Positions 17,298 to 25,320 are shown, counted from the stretch's first letter. The stretch is 64,000 nt of DNA from Candidatus Woesearchaeota archaeon (GCA_016185945.1 JACPMR010000015.1:71256-135255), one strand, 5' to 3'. Numbers and translations are program-made. The notes: generated by a model from the letters alone, not told the origin.

Positions 17298-19187
17298 TTA
17301 TTTCTTCTTTAACATCTCTGTAATTGCAATTTTTATACTTTCTTTATCTATTCCTGCCAGTTTCTTCTGTATGTCGGGCTTGCCGTGCTCGATAAATTTG
17401 TCAGGAATACCAATAATTTTAATGTTTGATTTTATCCCTTTTTCATTCAATAATTCCAAAACAGCGCTTCCAAAGCCACCATTGATTGTTGCTTCCTCCA
17501 ATGTGACTATGTTTTTCATTTTTCTTGCATATTTCAAAATCAATTGTTCGTCAAGCGGCTTGACAAATCTTGCATTTATGATTGTGGCTTTACATTTTAA
17601 TTCTTCAACTGCATTAACTGCATCATATAAAATTGGACCAACTCCGATAATTAGCAAGTCATTACCTTCTATCAAAACTTCTCCTTTTCCAATTTCTAAT
17701 TTTTTGAGTTCAGGGTCAAGCCCGACTCCGACAGCAGAGCCTCTTGGATATCTTAACGCTGAAGGCCCTTTGATGAAAGTTGCTGTGTAAATCATGTGCT
17801 GCAGCTCATTCTCGTCTTTTGGAACCATAATTGTGATGTTTGGAATCGCCCTGAAGTAAGCGATATCAAAAGGGCCATTATGCGTTGGGCCGTCATCTCC
17901 TACTAATCCAGCTCTGTCTAGCGCAAATATAACACCCAAATTTTGCAGGCAGACATCATGAATTATCTGGTCATAAGCTCTTTGCAAAAAGGTTGAGTAA
18001 ATTGCGCAAACTGGCTTCATTCCAGCAATAGCCAAGCCGCCTGCAAATGTTACCGCATGCTGCTCTGCAATTCCAACATCAATTGTCCTTTCAGGGAAAT
18101 GCTTCTCAAACTTATGCAACCCAGTGCCGGATTTCATTGCTGCCGTTATTGCAACAATTCTTTTGTCTTCCTCTGCAATCCTTATCAAAGCATTTGCAAA
18201 TGCATCTGTCCAATTCATTTTTGTTGTTGTAACATATTTCTGTCCGTTAACAGGGTCAAAAGGGGACATGCCATGTAATTTGTCTATGTCCTTTTCTGCA
18301 AATCCATAGCCCTTGCCTTTCTCTGTTTTTACATGCAGCAATACAGGGCATTTCAAATTTTTTACATTTTGCAATGCTGGAAGAAGCTCATCAAAGCTGT
18401 GCCCGTCTATAGGGCCAAAATACTGAAAGCCCAATGACTCAAAGAAAGCCCCTTCGCTTGTCAATGTCCTTAATTTTTCCTGAAGCGTGAAAACTTTTTC
18501 AACTTCTTCTTGAGTAACTCCCGGAATTTTTTCCAGCAAGCTCCTTGTTGTTCTTCTAAGCTTGAAGTAGCCTGGCTTGAGAACAATCTTGTTGAGGTAG
18601 CTTGAAATAGCACCGACATTTGGAGAGATACTCATCCTGTTGTCGTTCAGAATAACCAAAATGTCTGTTTTTGAGTAGCCGGCATTGTTGAGCCCTTCAA
18701 AAGCCAAGCCAGCTGTCAAAGCGCCATCCCCAACAATGGCAACAACTTTATGTTTTTCTTTTTTGTAGTCCCTTGCCTTTGCAATACCCAAAGCAGCTGA
18801 TATTGCAGTTGAAGCATGCCCTGCTCCAAACACATCGTATTCTGACTCTTCAATGTTGCAGAAGCCGCAAACTCCCTTATGTTGCCTTAACGTATGGAAA
18901 TTATCTCTTCTGCCTGTAACTAGCTTGTGAGGATAGCTTTGATGTCCTGTATCTATGACAATTTTATCGTGCGGTGCATTAAAGACGTAATGAACTGCCA
19001 GAGTTAATTCAACTGCTCCTAATGGGCCGCCTAAATGCCCGCCGTTTTTTGAGACAACTTCTATAATCTTGTCCCTTATTTCCTGGGAAAGTATTTTAAG
19101 CTGTGATTTGCTTAGCTTTTTCAAGTCCTTTGGAGAGTTTACTTTGTCAAGAATACTTGATTTTTGTCCCTGAAGTTGATGTTCCAC
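17298..19187 (-). CDS. dxs: 1-deoxy-D-xylulose-5-phosphate synthase (DXS)
   Basis: A 629-residue thiamine-diphosphate enzyme condensing pyruvate with glyceraldehyde 3-phosphate, the entry step of the MEP pathway. The ThDP motif is GDGALTAG...LNDNRMSISPN, and the N-terminal GGHLGGPLGAVELT and IVIDTGHQSYPHK are standard. The pyrimidine-binding domain shows DVGIAEQHAVTFAGGLA and FALDRAGLVGDDGPTHNG, and the C-terminal transketolase-like domain ends normally. The ATG at 19187 is preceded by an AT-rich box (TTTAAAGG) and starts a minus-strand series continuing with ispG. Length and motifs match bacterial DXS throughout. Confidence 0.97.
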   Translation of the reverse strand: MEHQLQGQKSSILDKVNSPKDLKKLSKSQLKILSQEIRDKIIEVVSKNGGHLGGPLGAVELTLAVHYVFNAPHDKIVIDTGHQSYPHKLVTGRRDNFHTLRQHKGVCGFCNIEESEYDVFGAGHASTAISAALGIAKARDYKKEKHKVVAIVGDGALTAGLAFEGLNNAGYSKTDILVILNDNRMSISPNVGAISSYLNKIVLKPGYFKLRRTTRSLLEKIPGVTQEEVEKVFTLQEKLRTLTSEGAFFESLGFQYFGPIDGHSFDELLPALQNVKNLKCPVLLHVKTEKGKGYGFAEKDIDKLHGMSPFDPVNGQKYVTTTKMNWTDAFANALIRIAEEDKRIVAITAAMKSGTGLHKFEKHFPERTIDVGIAEQHAVTFAGGLAIAGMKPVCAIYSTFLQRAYDQIIHDVCLQNLGVIFALDRAGLVGDDGPTHNGPFDIAYFRAIPNITIMVPKDENELQHMIYTATFIKGPSALRYPRGSAVGVGLDPELKKLEIGKGEVLIEGNDLLIIGVGPILYDAVNAVEELKCKATIINARFVKPLDEQLILKYARKMKNIVTLEEATINGGFGSAVLELLNEKGIKSNIKIIGIPDKFIEHGKPDIQKKLAGIDKESIKIAITEMLKKK

Positions 19188-19291
19188 AGCACACCCCTTT
19201 ATAGATGTTTTTTAATGATATTTAAAGGTTATGGAAGATGAGGGTATGGTGCCACAAAGTTTAAATATTAAAGAGTTATTTTAGAGGAGCT

Positions 19292-19594
19292 ATGAAAAGA
19301 AATGCTAATTACGAAAGCGAGAATTTAGTATTATCTGTTCCATTCATAGTCAAAAAGACTAAAAAAAGCTACATAGCGGAATGTTTGGATTTAAACATTG
19401 TTACTCAGGGAAGGACTTTGAAAGAAGCAAAAGAGAACATAACAGAAGCTATTAATCTACATATGAAAAGCGCAAGTAAATTGGGAATTCTTGATAACGA
19501 ATTGGAAAAGCTTGGAGTTGTAAGAAAAAAGAACAAACTGGAAATTCCTGATAGCGAAATTGTCAGGGCTCCAATTAGAATACCAATATCATAA
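19292..19594 (+). CDS. hicB: HicB-family antitoxin-like protein
   Basis: A 100-residue protein with the partial RNase H-like HicB fold: LVLSVPFIVKKTKKSYIAEC, LDLNIVTQGRTLKEAKENI, and TEAINLHMKSASKLG. The ITEAI helix and the TQGRT turn are typical of HicB antitoxins. It has no obvious C-terminal DNA-binding domain. A TTTAAATATTAA promoter and a GGAG ribosome-binding site precede the ATG. Its 3' end overlaps by six bases the 3' end of hicA, which is encoded on the other strand, so the pair is convergent rather than the usual co-directional operon. Confidence 0.82.
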   Translation: MKRNANYESENLVLSVPFIVKKTKKSYIAECLDLNIVTQGRTLKEAKENITEAINLHMKSASKLGILDNELEKLGVVRKKNKLEIPDSEIVRAPIRIPIS

Positions 19595-19813
19595 TTTCTT
19601 CAGGAAATCTTCTTTTTCAATATTGGCTTTTCTTAGAATAGCAAGAAAAGTGCCTATATCAAGTTGGAAATGTAAGGGTACTGTCAATATTTCAACTTCT
19701 GACCTTTTCTTCAAAGTAACATGGCTGCCTTGCCTTCTGTAAACTTCCCAACCATAATATTTCACTAGGACTTTTATGACTTCTATTCCAGAAATGTTTC
19801 TTGGGATTTTCAT
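19589..19813 (-). CDS. hicA: HicA-family mRNA interferase toxin
   Basis: A 74-residue HicA toxin of the double-stranded RNA-binding fold. The signature is GWEVYRRQGSHVTLKKR, in which the histidine of GSHV is the catalytic residue, followed by LTVPLHFQLDIGTFLAILRKA. HicA cleaves mRNA and is neutralised by HicB. Here the toxin is convergent with the HicB gene, overlapping it tail-to-tail by six bases. The two are therefore under separate promoters, which is unusual for a HicAB module. The start ATG at 19813 is followed directly by KIPRNISGIEVIKVL, the expected N-terminus. Confidence 0.88.
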   Translation of the reverse strand: MKIPRNISGIEVIKVLVKYYGWEVYRRQGSHVTLKKRSEVEILTVPLHFQLDIGTFLAILRKANIEKEDFLKKL

Positions 19814-19975
19814 TTTGATTGAAATTTTAAAGAACGAGCGTGAATATATACTTATTTATCAAATTGCAAGAAGTTTGATGTGAAAAGATGTTTTTGTGCA
19901 AAGTGATATGCCATAATATTGTGGTTGTTATACATGAAATGCACAGCTTGGGGGTTGAAGCGGATTTTCCAATAA

Positions 19976-20476
19976 TTAAGGCAGATAACCTTCAAAATGG
20001 AAAATCCATTCTAATAACCTATATAGAAATATTGCCGAATGTTCTATTACATTCTTGTCTTTCATGTCTTGAACATCCTTACCACCATGAAAAAGATTAT
20101 TCCTTATTTGATAAACAACTCCCATTACATTTGATAAATTTTTTATGTCATTTATTTGTTTTGGGGCATCTAATTCATGGTTAGGTCTCATATCCACAAT
20201 CTGATAGTAGGATAAATTTTTTACATTGCTCCTTAAATCATCCGGTAATTCATCAAATTCGTTCTTGTATTTTTGTTTGTGGTCTTGACAAAAATCATTT
20301 ATTCTTTGACCTACATACTCTCTGGGGTATTTCAAGCATGAATAAGCCTCAAAGGAAATCCAGCAATTTATCAGAATTTCAGCAAATTGAAAATCTCCAC
20401 CAATACCATCTCTTGTTTCATATCCTTTTTTTGATTTAGATATCCATGTTTTAATTAAATTACGCCTTATTTCCAT
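19976..20476 (-). CDS. HEPN-like protein (166 aa)
   Basis: A helical 166-residue protein with the HEPN RNase motif R-N-x3-H near the C-terminus (YQIRNNLFHGGKD). The upstream helix FAEILINCWISFEAYSC has the conserved mid-helix acidic residue. HEPN proteins of this type are ribonucleases or components of defence and toxin systems. No nucleotidyltransferase partner lies beside it, but the HicAB pair is its immediate neighbour. The 160 bases between them appear empty. The ATG at 20476 is close to a TATTTAAAAA box. Family-level assignment only. Confidence 0.7.
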   Translation of the reverse strand: MEIRRNLIKTWISKSKKGYETRDGIGGDFQFAEILINCWISFEAYSCLKYPREYVGQRINDFCQDHKQKYKNEFDELPDDLRSNVKNLSYYQIVDMRPNHELDAPKQINDIKNLSNVMGVVYQIRNNLFHGGKDVQDMKDKNVIEHSAIFLYRLLEWIFHFEGYLP

Positions 20477-20656
20477 GATTATAAAATAAAAAATAAGAAT
20501 TATTTAAAAATTGTTAAAATAATTATATAATCTGCACAAAAAGTAGGATTTTTTGGTTACTTATTGTGCAACGCCCTTTTCCCGATACATTTTTAAACCC
20601 CCATTTATTCCACTTCTTTATTACCCGCTAACTTGACTGCTTCGGCAGGAGGGGAG

Positions 20657-21337
20657 ATGGACAAAGAGCAAATACAAGCAGCAATTGCAAAAGCAAAGGA
20701 TATTTCTGAGAAAAGGAACTTTAAGCAGAGTTTTGACTTAATCATAAACTTGAAAGGAATTGACTTGAAGAAACAAGAACATCAGATTGATGCTTTCATC
20801 ACACTGCCACACTCAAGAAACAGAAAGGCAAGAGTATGCGCCTTAGTCGGGCCTGAGCTCAAGGCACAGGCAGAGCAGATTTGTGATTCTGTAATTCTTG
20901 CAGACAATTTTGAAAGATACAAGGACAAGAGAGAGATAAAAAAAATAGCAAACAGCTTTGATTTTTTCATTGCCCAGGCCAATATAATGCCGAAAGTGGC
21001 AACAACATTTGGAAGGATATTTGGGCCAAGAGGCAAGATGCCTAACCCAAAAGCAGGTAGCGTAGTGCCTCCAAATGCTAACCTAAAGCCATTATACGAA
21101 AAGCTCCAAAAAACCGTAAGAATAACAAACAAAAGCGCTCCACTAATTCAATGCTCAATAGGAACAGAGGATACTGACATCAATCTGCTTGCTGAAAATG
21201 CAAGTGCAGTTTACAATGCGATAATCCATCTCCTTCCAAATGAAAAACACAACATAAAGGACATCTATCTAAAGCTGACAATGGGCAAACCGGTAAAAGT
21301 TGGAGAAAAATTAGAGGTTGTCAAAGAGACAAAATAA
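20657..21337 (+). CDS. rpl1: 50S ribosomal protein L1
   Basis: A 226-residue archaeal L1, which forms the mobile stalk at the tRNA exit site and usually represses its own mRNA. Typical segments are RNFKQSFDLIINLKGIDLKK, FIAQANIMPKVATTFGRIFG and GPRGKMPNPKAGSVVPP. I start at the ATG at 20657 because GGAGGGG sits just before it. An upstream in-frame ATG-like start at 20633 would translate the leader. A UUCG-capped hairpin (CTGC-TTCG-GCAG) ends immediately before the ribosome-binding site and could take part in regulation. The gene leads the L1-P0-P1 ribosomal stalk group. Confidence 0.96.
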   Translation: MDKEQIQAAIAKAKDISEKRNFKQSFDLIINLKGIDLKKQEHQIDAFITLPHSRNRKARVCALVGPELKAQAEQICDSVILADNFERYKDKREIKKIANSFDFFIAQANIMPKVATTFGRIFGPRGKMPNPKAGSVVPPNANLKPLYEKLQKTVRITNKSAPLIQCSIGTEDTDINLLAENASAVYNAIIHLLPNEKHNIKDIYLKLTMGKPVKVGEKLEVVKETK

Positions 21338-21379
21338 TACAATAAAATGACAATCATAAAGCAAAAAATACATCAAAAC

Positions 21380-21430
21380 GAGAGCGACTTTGAGATTTAC
21401 AGCGTGAAGAAAGTAATCCGCTTTTGATGT
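21380..21430 (+). repeat. R2 leader element, copy a
   Basis: A conserved element of about 50 bases starting GAGAGCGACTTTGAG and ending CCGCTTTTGATGT. It can fold with AGCG/CGCT as closing pair, ACTT/AAGT inside, and TTTAC-AGC-GTGAA as the tip. It is shared with 45545 and, inverted, 52252. This copy lies downstream of rpl1 and upstream of the R3/R4 composite in the 255-base gap before the P0 gene. Confidence 0.7.
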
Positions 21431-21448
21431 TTGATTTAATGTATATAT

Positions 21449-21575
21449 AGGCGAGGCAAAAAGCCGCTGTTGTGAGCGAGTTCGCAACGAGCTCACTCGC
21501 ATGTCACTGGCAGGGAATTTTTGCCGAGCAGTAAATAATGTCGCGAAGCGACGGATTGAAAAATTAAAAATAAAC
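21449..21575. repeat. R3 partial copy c with nested palindrome R4
   Basis: The R3 start (TATAGGCGAGGCAAAAA), its stem partner TTTTTGCC-GAGCA and the hairpin GTCGCGAAGCGAC are present. The AT-rich arm and last hairpin are missing. Inside stem 1 sits a 36-base GC-rich imperfect palindrome (21472-21507, GTGAGCGAGTTCGC...CTCGCATGTCAC), here named R4. R4 recurs in opposite orientation at 60752-60794. The composite ends just before the P0 start codon. Confidence 0.65.
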
Positions 21576-21591
21576 AAAAATAATTAAAAAA

Positions 21592-22680
21592 ATGCCAGAG
21601 GCAATCCAAACTCATGTTGCGGAATATAAGAAAGAGATTGTAAGCAGTCTTGTCAATTTAATTAGCGAGAATCCTATAATTGGAGTTGTCAATATGGAAA
21701 ATTTGCCAGCTCCGCAATTGCAGGTTATGAGAGCCCAGTTAAGGGGAAAGTTCTACATAACAATGACCAAGAGAAGGTTAATCAAGCTTGCATTTGAGCA
21801 GACAAAAGCAAAGAAAAAAGGCATCGAGCAGCTTGAAATGCATCTTGGAGGAATGCCTGCGTTAATCTTCACCAAAGAAAATCCATTCAAGCTGAGCAAA
21901 ACATTGCAGAAAAGCAAGAGCCCAGCCCCTGCAAAGGCAGGGCAGACAGCTCCAAGAGACATTATTGTCAACAAGGGCGCAACATCATTTGCGCCTGGAC
22001 CAATCATAGGGGAGCTTGCAATGGCGGGCATAAAGGCAGGAGTTGAGGGCGGCAAAGTCGCCATAAAGGAAGACACCGTTGTTGTAAGGGCAGGCGAGAA
22101 GATAAAGCCAAAAGTTGCTGAAATTTTGACAAGACTTGGGGTACAGCCGATGGAGGTTGGTCTGGACTTGGTTGCTGTTTACGAAAATGGCTTGATTTAC
22201 ACAAGAGGCATACTTGCTGTTGATGAGAAAGAATATTTGAGCAGATTGGCTAATGCTTCAAGATGGGCATTCAATCTTGCAAATTATGTTGCTTATCCGA
22301 CAAAATCAAACATAAGGCATTTGATAGGGAAGGCATTCAATGACGCAAAAACCATTGGAGTTGCGCAAAACATTTTTGATGCAGGGATTATTGATATTTT
22401 GCTAAGCAAAGCAGAGCAGCAAATGCTTAGCCTGACTAATGTGACAAATTTCCAAGTTGTTGAAAAGCCAAAAGAAGGAGCAAAAGCCGAAACTCGGGAG
22501 GGGCAAAAAACCGAACCAGAGCAAAAGAAAGAAACAGCTGAAATAAAAGTGCCGACAAGAGAGGAATTAGAGGCAAACATAAAAATGAGGGAAAAGCAAA
22601 TGGAAGTAAAAGAGGTTGAGAAGATATACCACGACATTCATAAAAAAGTGATTGAAGAGCACGATAAAAAAGAGAAATAA
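21592..22680 (+). CDS. rplP0: 50S ribosomal protein P0 (L10)
   Basis: A 362-residue archaeal P0/L10 that anchors the P1 stalk dimers and recruits translation GTPases. The N-terminal rRNA-binding domain contains IIGVVNMENLPAPQLQVMR and the GAP-like insertion domain GGMPALIFTKENPFKLSKTL; GPIIGELAMAGIKAGVEGGK is diagnostic. The C-terminal third is a charged helix (EELEANIKMREKQMEVKEVEK) with a lysine-rich end. The usual final hydrophobic LFG-type factor-binding motif of archaeal P0 is not present, although P1 has it. The first ATG is used; the leader holds the R3/R4 repeat. Confidence 0.96.
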   Translation: MPEAIQTHVAEYKKEIVSSLVNLISENPIIGVVNMENLPAPQLQVMRAQLRGKFYITMTKRRLIKLAFEQTKAKKKGIEQLEMHLGGMPALIFTKENPFKLSKTLQKSKSPAPAKAGQTAPRDIIVNKGATSFAPGPIIGELAMAGIKAGVEGGKVAIKEDTVVVRAGEKIKPKVAEILTRLGVQPMEVGLDLVAVYENGLIYTRGILAVDEKEYLSRLANASRWAFNLANYVAYPTKSNIRHLIGKAFNDAKTIGVAQNIFDAGIIDILLSKAEQQMLSLTNVTNFQVVEKPKEGAKAETREGQKTEPEQKKETAEIKVPTREELEANIKMREKQMEVKEVEKIYHDIHKKVIEEHDKKEK

Positions 22681-22722
22681 ATTCAAAATAAAATTAAAGA
22701 ATAATTAATGGAGGTAAATAAA

Positions 22723-23034
22723 ATGGAATATGTGTATGCAGCTATGTTACTTCACAAGGCAGGGCAGAAAGTGGATGAAGCATCTGTCAAGAAAGTGCTT
22801 GAGGCAGCCCATGTAAAAGTTGATGAGGCGAGGGCAAAAGCGCTTGTCGCAGCCTTGGAAGGCGTCAATATAGACGAGGCAATTGAAAAGGCGGCTATGC
22901 CTGTTGCAGTGGCAGCGCCAGCAGCTCAGGCAGCAGGAGCAGCAGCTCCAAAAGTTGACGAGAAGAAAAAAGAGGAAGAAGAGAAGAAAGCTGAGGAGAG
23001 CGCAGCCATGGGTTTGGGCGCATTATTCGGCTAG
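22723..23034 (+). CDS. rpl12: 50S ribosomal protein P1 (L12-type)
   Basis: A 103-residue acidic stalk protein: an N-terminal dimerisation domain ([22 protein letters not shown]), an alanine-rich hinge ([15 protein letters not shown]) and the charged C-terminus ending [10 protein letters not shown], which binds translation factors. I choose the ATG at 22723 because GGAGGT lies seven bases upstream. The earlier in-frame ATG at 22708 overlaps that ribosome-binding site. It follows P0 by 42 bases in the usual archaeal L1-P0-P1 order. Confidence 0.96.
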   Translation: MEYVYAAMLLHKAGQKVDEASVKKVLEAAHVKVDEARAKALVAALEGVNIDEAIEKAAMPVAVAAPAAQAAGAAAPKVDEKKKEEEEKKAEESAAMGLGALFG

Positions 23035-23050
23035 ATGAAAAGTCAGGGTC

Positions 23051-23935
23051 ATGGCATCACATCAAAAAGAGCTAGTTTCAGGACTTGGCAAGCTGAGGGC
23101 AGAAGCAAGTAGCCTGAAAAATGCCCTCAACGAGCTTGACAAGGAAAAAGAATCATGGTTCAGCAAGAAAGAGGAAATTTCTAAAAAAATAAGAGAACTT
23201 ATACAAAAAATAAAAGAGAACAAATCAAAAAGGGATGCATTGACTACTGAAGTCAAGGAACTCAAGCCAAAAAGAGACATCCTAAATAAGGAAGTTAGCG
23301 AAAAACTAAAGGAGCTTGACAGGCTAAGAAAGGAAAAGGCAGAGCTTGAAAAATCACTTGGCTTAAAAGAATCTCCTTCTAAAATCAAGCAGCATATTGA
23401 TAGATTGGAGTTCAAGATAGAGACAGAAACCCCATCTTTTGAGAAAGAGAAGGAATTGATGAAAAGGATTAAGGAGTTAAAAAAATTGTACGAGAATTCT
23501 GCTGGAATTGTTGATATTAGCAAAAAAATAAAGGAAGCTTCTGATGAGATAAGGAGATTGAAGAAAGAGGCAAATGAAACCCATAAGACAGTACAGGAAA
23601 AAGCAAAGGAAAGCCAGGCACTGCACGAGGAGATTTTAAAGATTTCCGCCGAGATTGACAGGCTGAAAGTTGAAGAGGAAAATGCGTTTAAGAATTTCTC
23701 TGGGTTCAAGCAGAAATTTGGCGAAGTGAATGCTCAACTGAAGGAAAAATTAAAAGCGATGAATGAGATTAAATCCCACTTGGACAGAATAGATGTATAT
23801 AGAAAAGAAAAAAAAAGACAAGAGGAAGAATCTATTCTGAAATCAAAGGAAGAGGAGGTTAATGCAAAGATTAAGAGAAGGGAAAAGCTTACAACAGAGG
23901 ATTTGCTGGTGTTTCAGAGGGTTGGGAAGGAGTAA
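23051..23935 (+). CDS. Archaeal coiled-coil protein (COG1340-like)
   Basis: A 294-residue protein that is almost entirely charged heptad-rich coiled coil (about residues 10-250), e.g. KSKRDALTTEVKELKPKRD and LKEKLKAMNEIKSHLDRID. The C-terminal region is KSKEEEVNAKIKRREKLTT followed by EDLLVFQRVGKE. This layout matches uncharacterised archaeal coiled-coil proteins of the COG1340 type, whose final amphipathic ending is conserved. It starts 16 bases after the P1 stop codon and is probably co-transcribed with the stalk proteins. Function is unknown; a structural or ribosome-associated role is only a guess. Confidence 0.8.
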   Translation: MASHQKELVSGLGKLRAEASSLKNALNELDKEKESWFSKKEEISKKIRELIQKIKENKSKRDALTTEVKELKPKRDILNKEVSEKLKELDRLRKEKAELEKSLGLKESPSKIKQHIDRLEFKIETETPSFEKEKELMKRIKELKKLYENSAGIVDISKKIKEASDEIRRLKKEANETHKTVQEKAKESQALHEEILKISAEIDRLKVEEENAFKNFSGFKQKFGEVNAQLKEKLKAMNEIKSHLDRIDVYRKEKKRQEEESILKSKEEEVNAKIKRREKLTTEDLLVFQRVGKE

Positions 23936-23942
23936 ATTTGTT

Positions 23943-24395
23943 TTAGAAATCTTTAATTAATTTATTCAAAAAAACACCTATAGAAATTGCTAAAATTAGT
24001 AATAAAATAAAAACAAACAATGCATAGTTCTGATTTGTTATAACATCATAAATCAAAATTATTAAGCCAAATACTATGCTAATTACATAAATAAATAATA
24101 ATATAGCATTAAATTTCCTATTTACATATCCTTTTGTGATTGTTGGTTTATTTATAATCTCTTGTTGTTCTTTAGTTCTTTGCTGTATTTTCTTTTTGAA
24201 ATCTTCTATTTTGGATTTGTGTAATTTTGGAAAAACAATCGCAGAATAATCACAATTTTTACATAACCATCTAGTAGGAGCACCCCATGCCATCATATCC
24301 TTACTCAAATCATGATAAACATTAGTGCTTCCGCATCTGGGACACACCATAAAATAATTTTTATCATCTACATTTTTTAAAGATTTTTTAGCCAT
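23943..24395 (-). CDS. Zinc-ribbon membrane protein (150 aa)
   Basis: An N-terminal zinc ribbon (CPRCGSTNVYHD and CKNCDYSAIVFP, about residues 18-55) is followed by a basic helix. Two transmembrane helices follow (AILLFIYVISIVFGLIILIY and YALFVFILLLILAISIGVFL). No catalytic motif is visible. Its 3' end is convergent with the coiled-coil gene, 7 bases apart. Similar zinc-ribbon membrane proteins are common in DPANN genomes but uncharacterised. Function unknown. Confidence 0.7.
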   Translation of the reverse strand: MAKKSLKNVDDKNYFMVCPRCGSTNVYHDLSKDMMAWGAPTRWLCKNCDYSAIVFPKLHKSKIEDFKKKIQQRTKEQQEIINKPTITKGYVNRKFNAILLFIYVISIVFGLIILIYDVITNQNYALFVFILLLILAISIGVFLNKLIKDF

Positions 24396-24443
24396 TAAAT
24401 ACTAAACCTAGAAAACAAGTATTTATATTTTTATATAACAAAC

Positions 24444-24626
24444 TTATTTCCCAGAAACAAATTCAGAGTAGTGGCACATACCGCAATACCACCTGTTTGA
24501 ATGCTTTGCCATGAAAGTGCCTTGCCCGCATTTTGGGCATGACTTGTTCTTTCTTTCAATTTTGTTGCCAGAAACTTGATACAAATTCCACTTTCCCTTT
24601 ATTGATTTCTTTGCTTCTTTTGCCAT
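24444..24626 (-). CDS. rps27ae: 30S ribosomal protein S27ae
   Basis: A 60-residue C4 zinc-finger ribosomal protein, the archaeal homologue of the ubiquitin-fused eukaryotic S27a. The zinc ligands are in SCPKCGQGTFMAKHSNRWYC and CGMCHYSEFV. KGKWNLYQVSGNKIERKNK is the conserved N-terminus. I start at ATG 24626 (MAKEAKKS), which matches homologues, rather than an upstream in-frame start that would read the leader. It follows rps24e in the same direction, separated by R3 copy d, as in many archaeal genomes. Confidence 0.94.
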   Translation of the reverse strand: MAKEAKKSIKGKWNLYQVSGNKIERKNKSCPKCGQGTFMAKHSNRWYCGMCHYSEFVSGK

Positions 24627-24645
24627 TTTATTGTTATTATTATGG

Positions 24646-24826
24646 ATAATGAGCATGGTTTAATGCCATGCGAGGGTAAAATTTGTCGCGAAGCGACGGA
24701 TTGAAATTTTTTTAAATTTTGTTGATTTTATTGTAAAAAGTTATCCTTTAGTTAATGTTTTTTAGTGCTTCTTGCCTTTGACAATAAGGCATTTCAATTA
24801 AAAAATTATTTTTTTCAAACAATAAA
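24646..24826. repeat. R3 structured intergenic repeat, copy d
   Basis: A full copy in the rps24e-rps27ae gap. Stem 1 is GCATGG/CCATGC (24653-24671), followed by CGAGGGTAAAATTTG. Next comes the perfect hairpin GTCGCGAAGCGAC (24685-24697), then GGATTGAAA and an AT-rich arm. The last hairpin is TGCCTT/AAGGCA (24773-24791), followed by ATTTCAAT. Copies a and d are nearly identical outside the stems, while the stems differ by compensating changes. Confidence 0.78.
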
Positions 24827-24829
24827 AAC

Positions 24830-25123
24830 TTATTCTTTCTTTTCCGCTGCTGCCTTGTTCTTCTTTTCCTTCAATTTCGGCTCTATGAGCTGCTTTTTGT
24901 TTTCGTCGGAATAAACATAGGCAATAACATCTGCCTTTCTTGCGCCAAATGAATTGTAAATGTGCCTTATTGCGATTAATTTTTCATCTGCCTTGAGCTG
25001 TGATGCAAGCAAAGCTGCAACTTCTGCATAGCTTGGAGTTGCTTTTTCAAATTCAAGCGTTGCCCTTACCATTGTCCTTGAAAGCAACGGCTCCTCCTTT
25101 TTGTTTGCGATATTAAGCTGCAT
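24830..25123 (-). CDS. rps24e: 30S ribosomal protein S24e
   Basis: A 97-residue archaeal/eukaryotic-specific small-subunit protein. ANKKEEPLLSRTMVRATLEF and KADEKLIAIRHIYNSFGARKA are the family signatures, and the lysine-rich tail is usual. It lies five bases downstream of the spt4 gene on the same strand, in the conserved archaeal order rpoE1-spt4-rps24e-rps27ae, which supports co-transcription. The R3 repeat sits just beyond its stop codon. Confidence 0.94.
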   Translation of the reverse strand: MQLNIANKKEEPLLSRTMVRATLEFEKATPSYAEVAALLASQLKADEKLIAIRHIYNSFGARKADVIAYVYSDENKKQLIEPKLKEKKNKAAAEKKE

Positions 25124-25128
25124 AGAAA

Positions 25129-25314
25129 TTACCTTACCTTGATGGCGTACTCGCCCTTTGCCTTAATGCCAATTTTCTCAGCAACCAATGACTTGTTAGG
25201 ATCGACAATGTACAGGCGCCCCTGCCAGTTTGTTGAGAACTGGTTTGTCTTGCAGACAGGGCATTCACCGCCTTCAACAAGCATCTTGCATCTTTTGCAA
25301 ACCTTTTTTTTCAT
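25129..25314 (-). CDS. spt4: Transcription elongation factor Spt4 (RpoE'')
   Basis: A 61-residue zinc protein that pairs with Spt5 to clamp RNA polymerase during elongation. The four zinc cysteines are in KVCKRCKMLVEGGECPVCKT, followed by FSTNWQGRLYIVDPNKSLVAEK, the strand pair that contacts the Spt5 NGN domain. Length and motifs match archaeal Spt4. It starts six bases after the rpoE1 stop codon, in the usual order. Confidence 0.95.
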   Translation of the reverse strand: MKKKVCKRCKMLVEGGECPVCKTNQFSTNWQGRLYIVDPNKSLVAEKIGIKAKGEYAIKVR

Positions 25315-25320
25315 TCTCGT

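Noticed and set aside
19888-20184. Plus-strand frame of 98 codons opposite the HEPN-like gene
   Set aside because: Cys/His/Leu-rich composition typical of an antisense shadow; the minus-strand frame has a clear RNNLFH motif.
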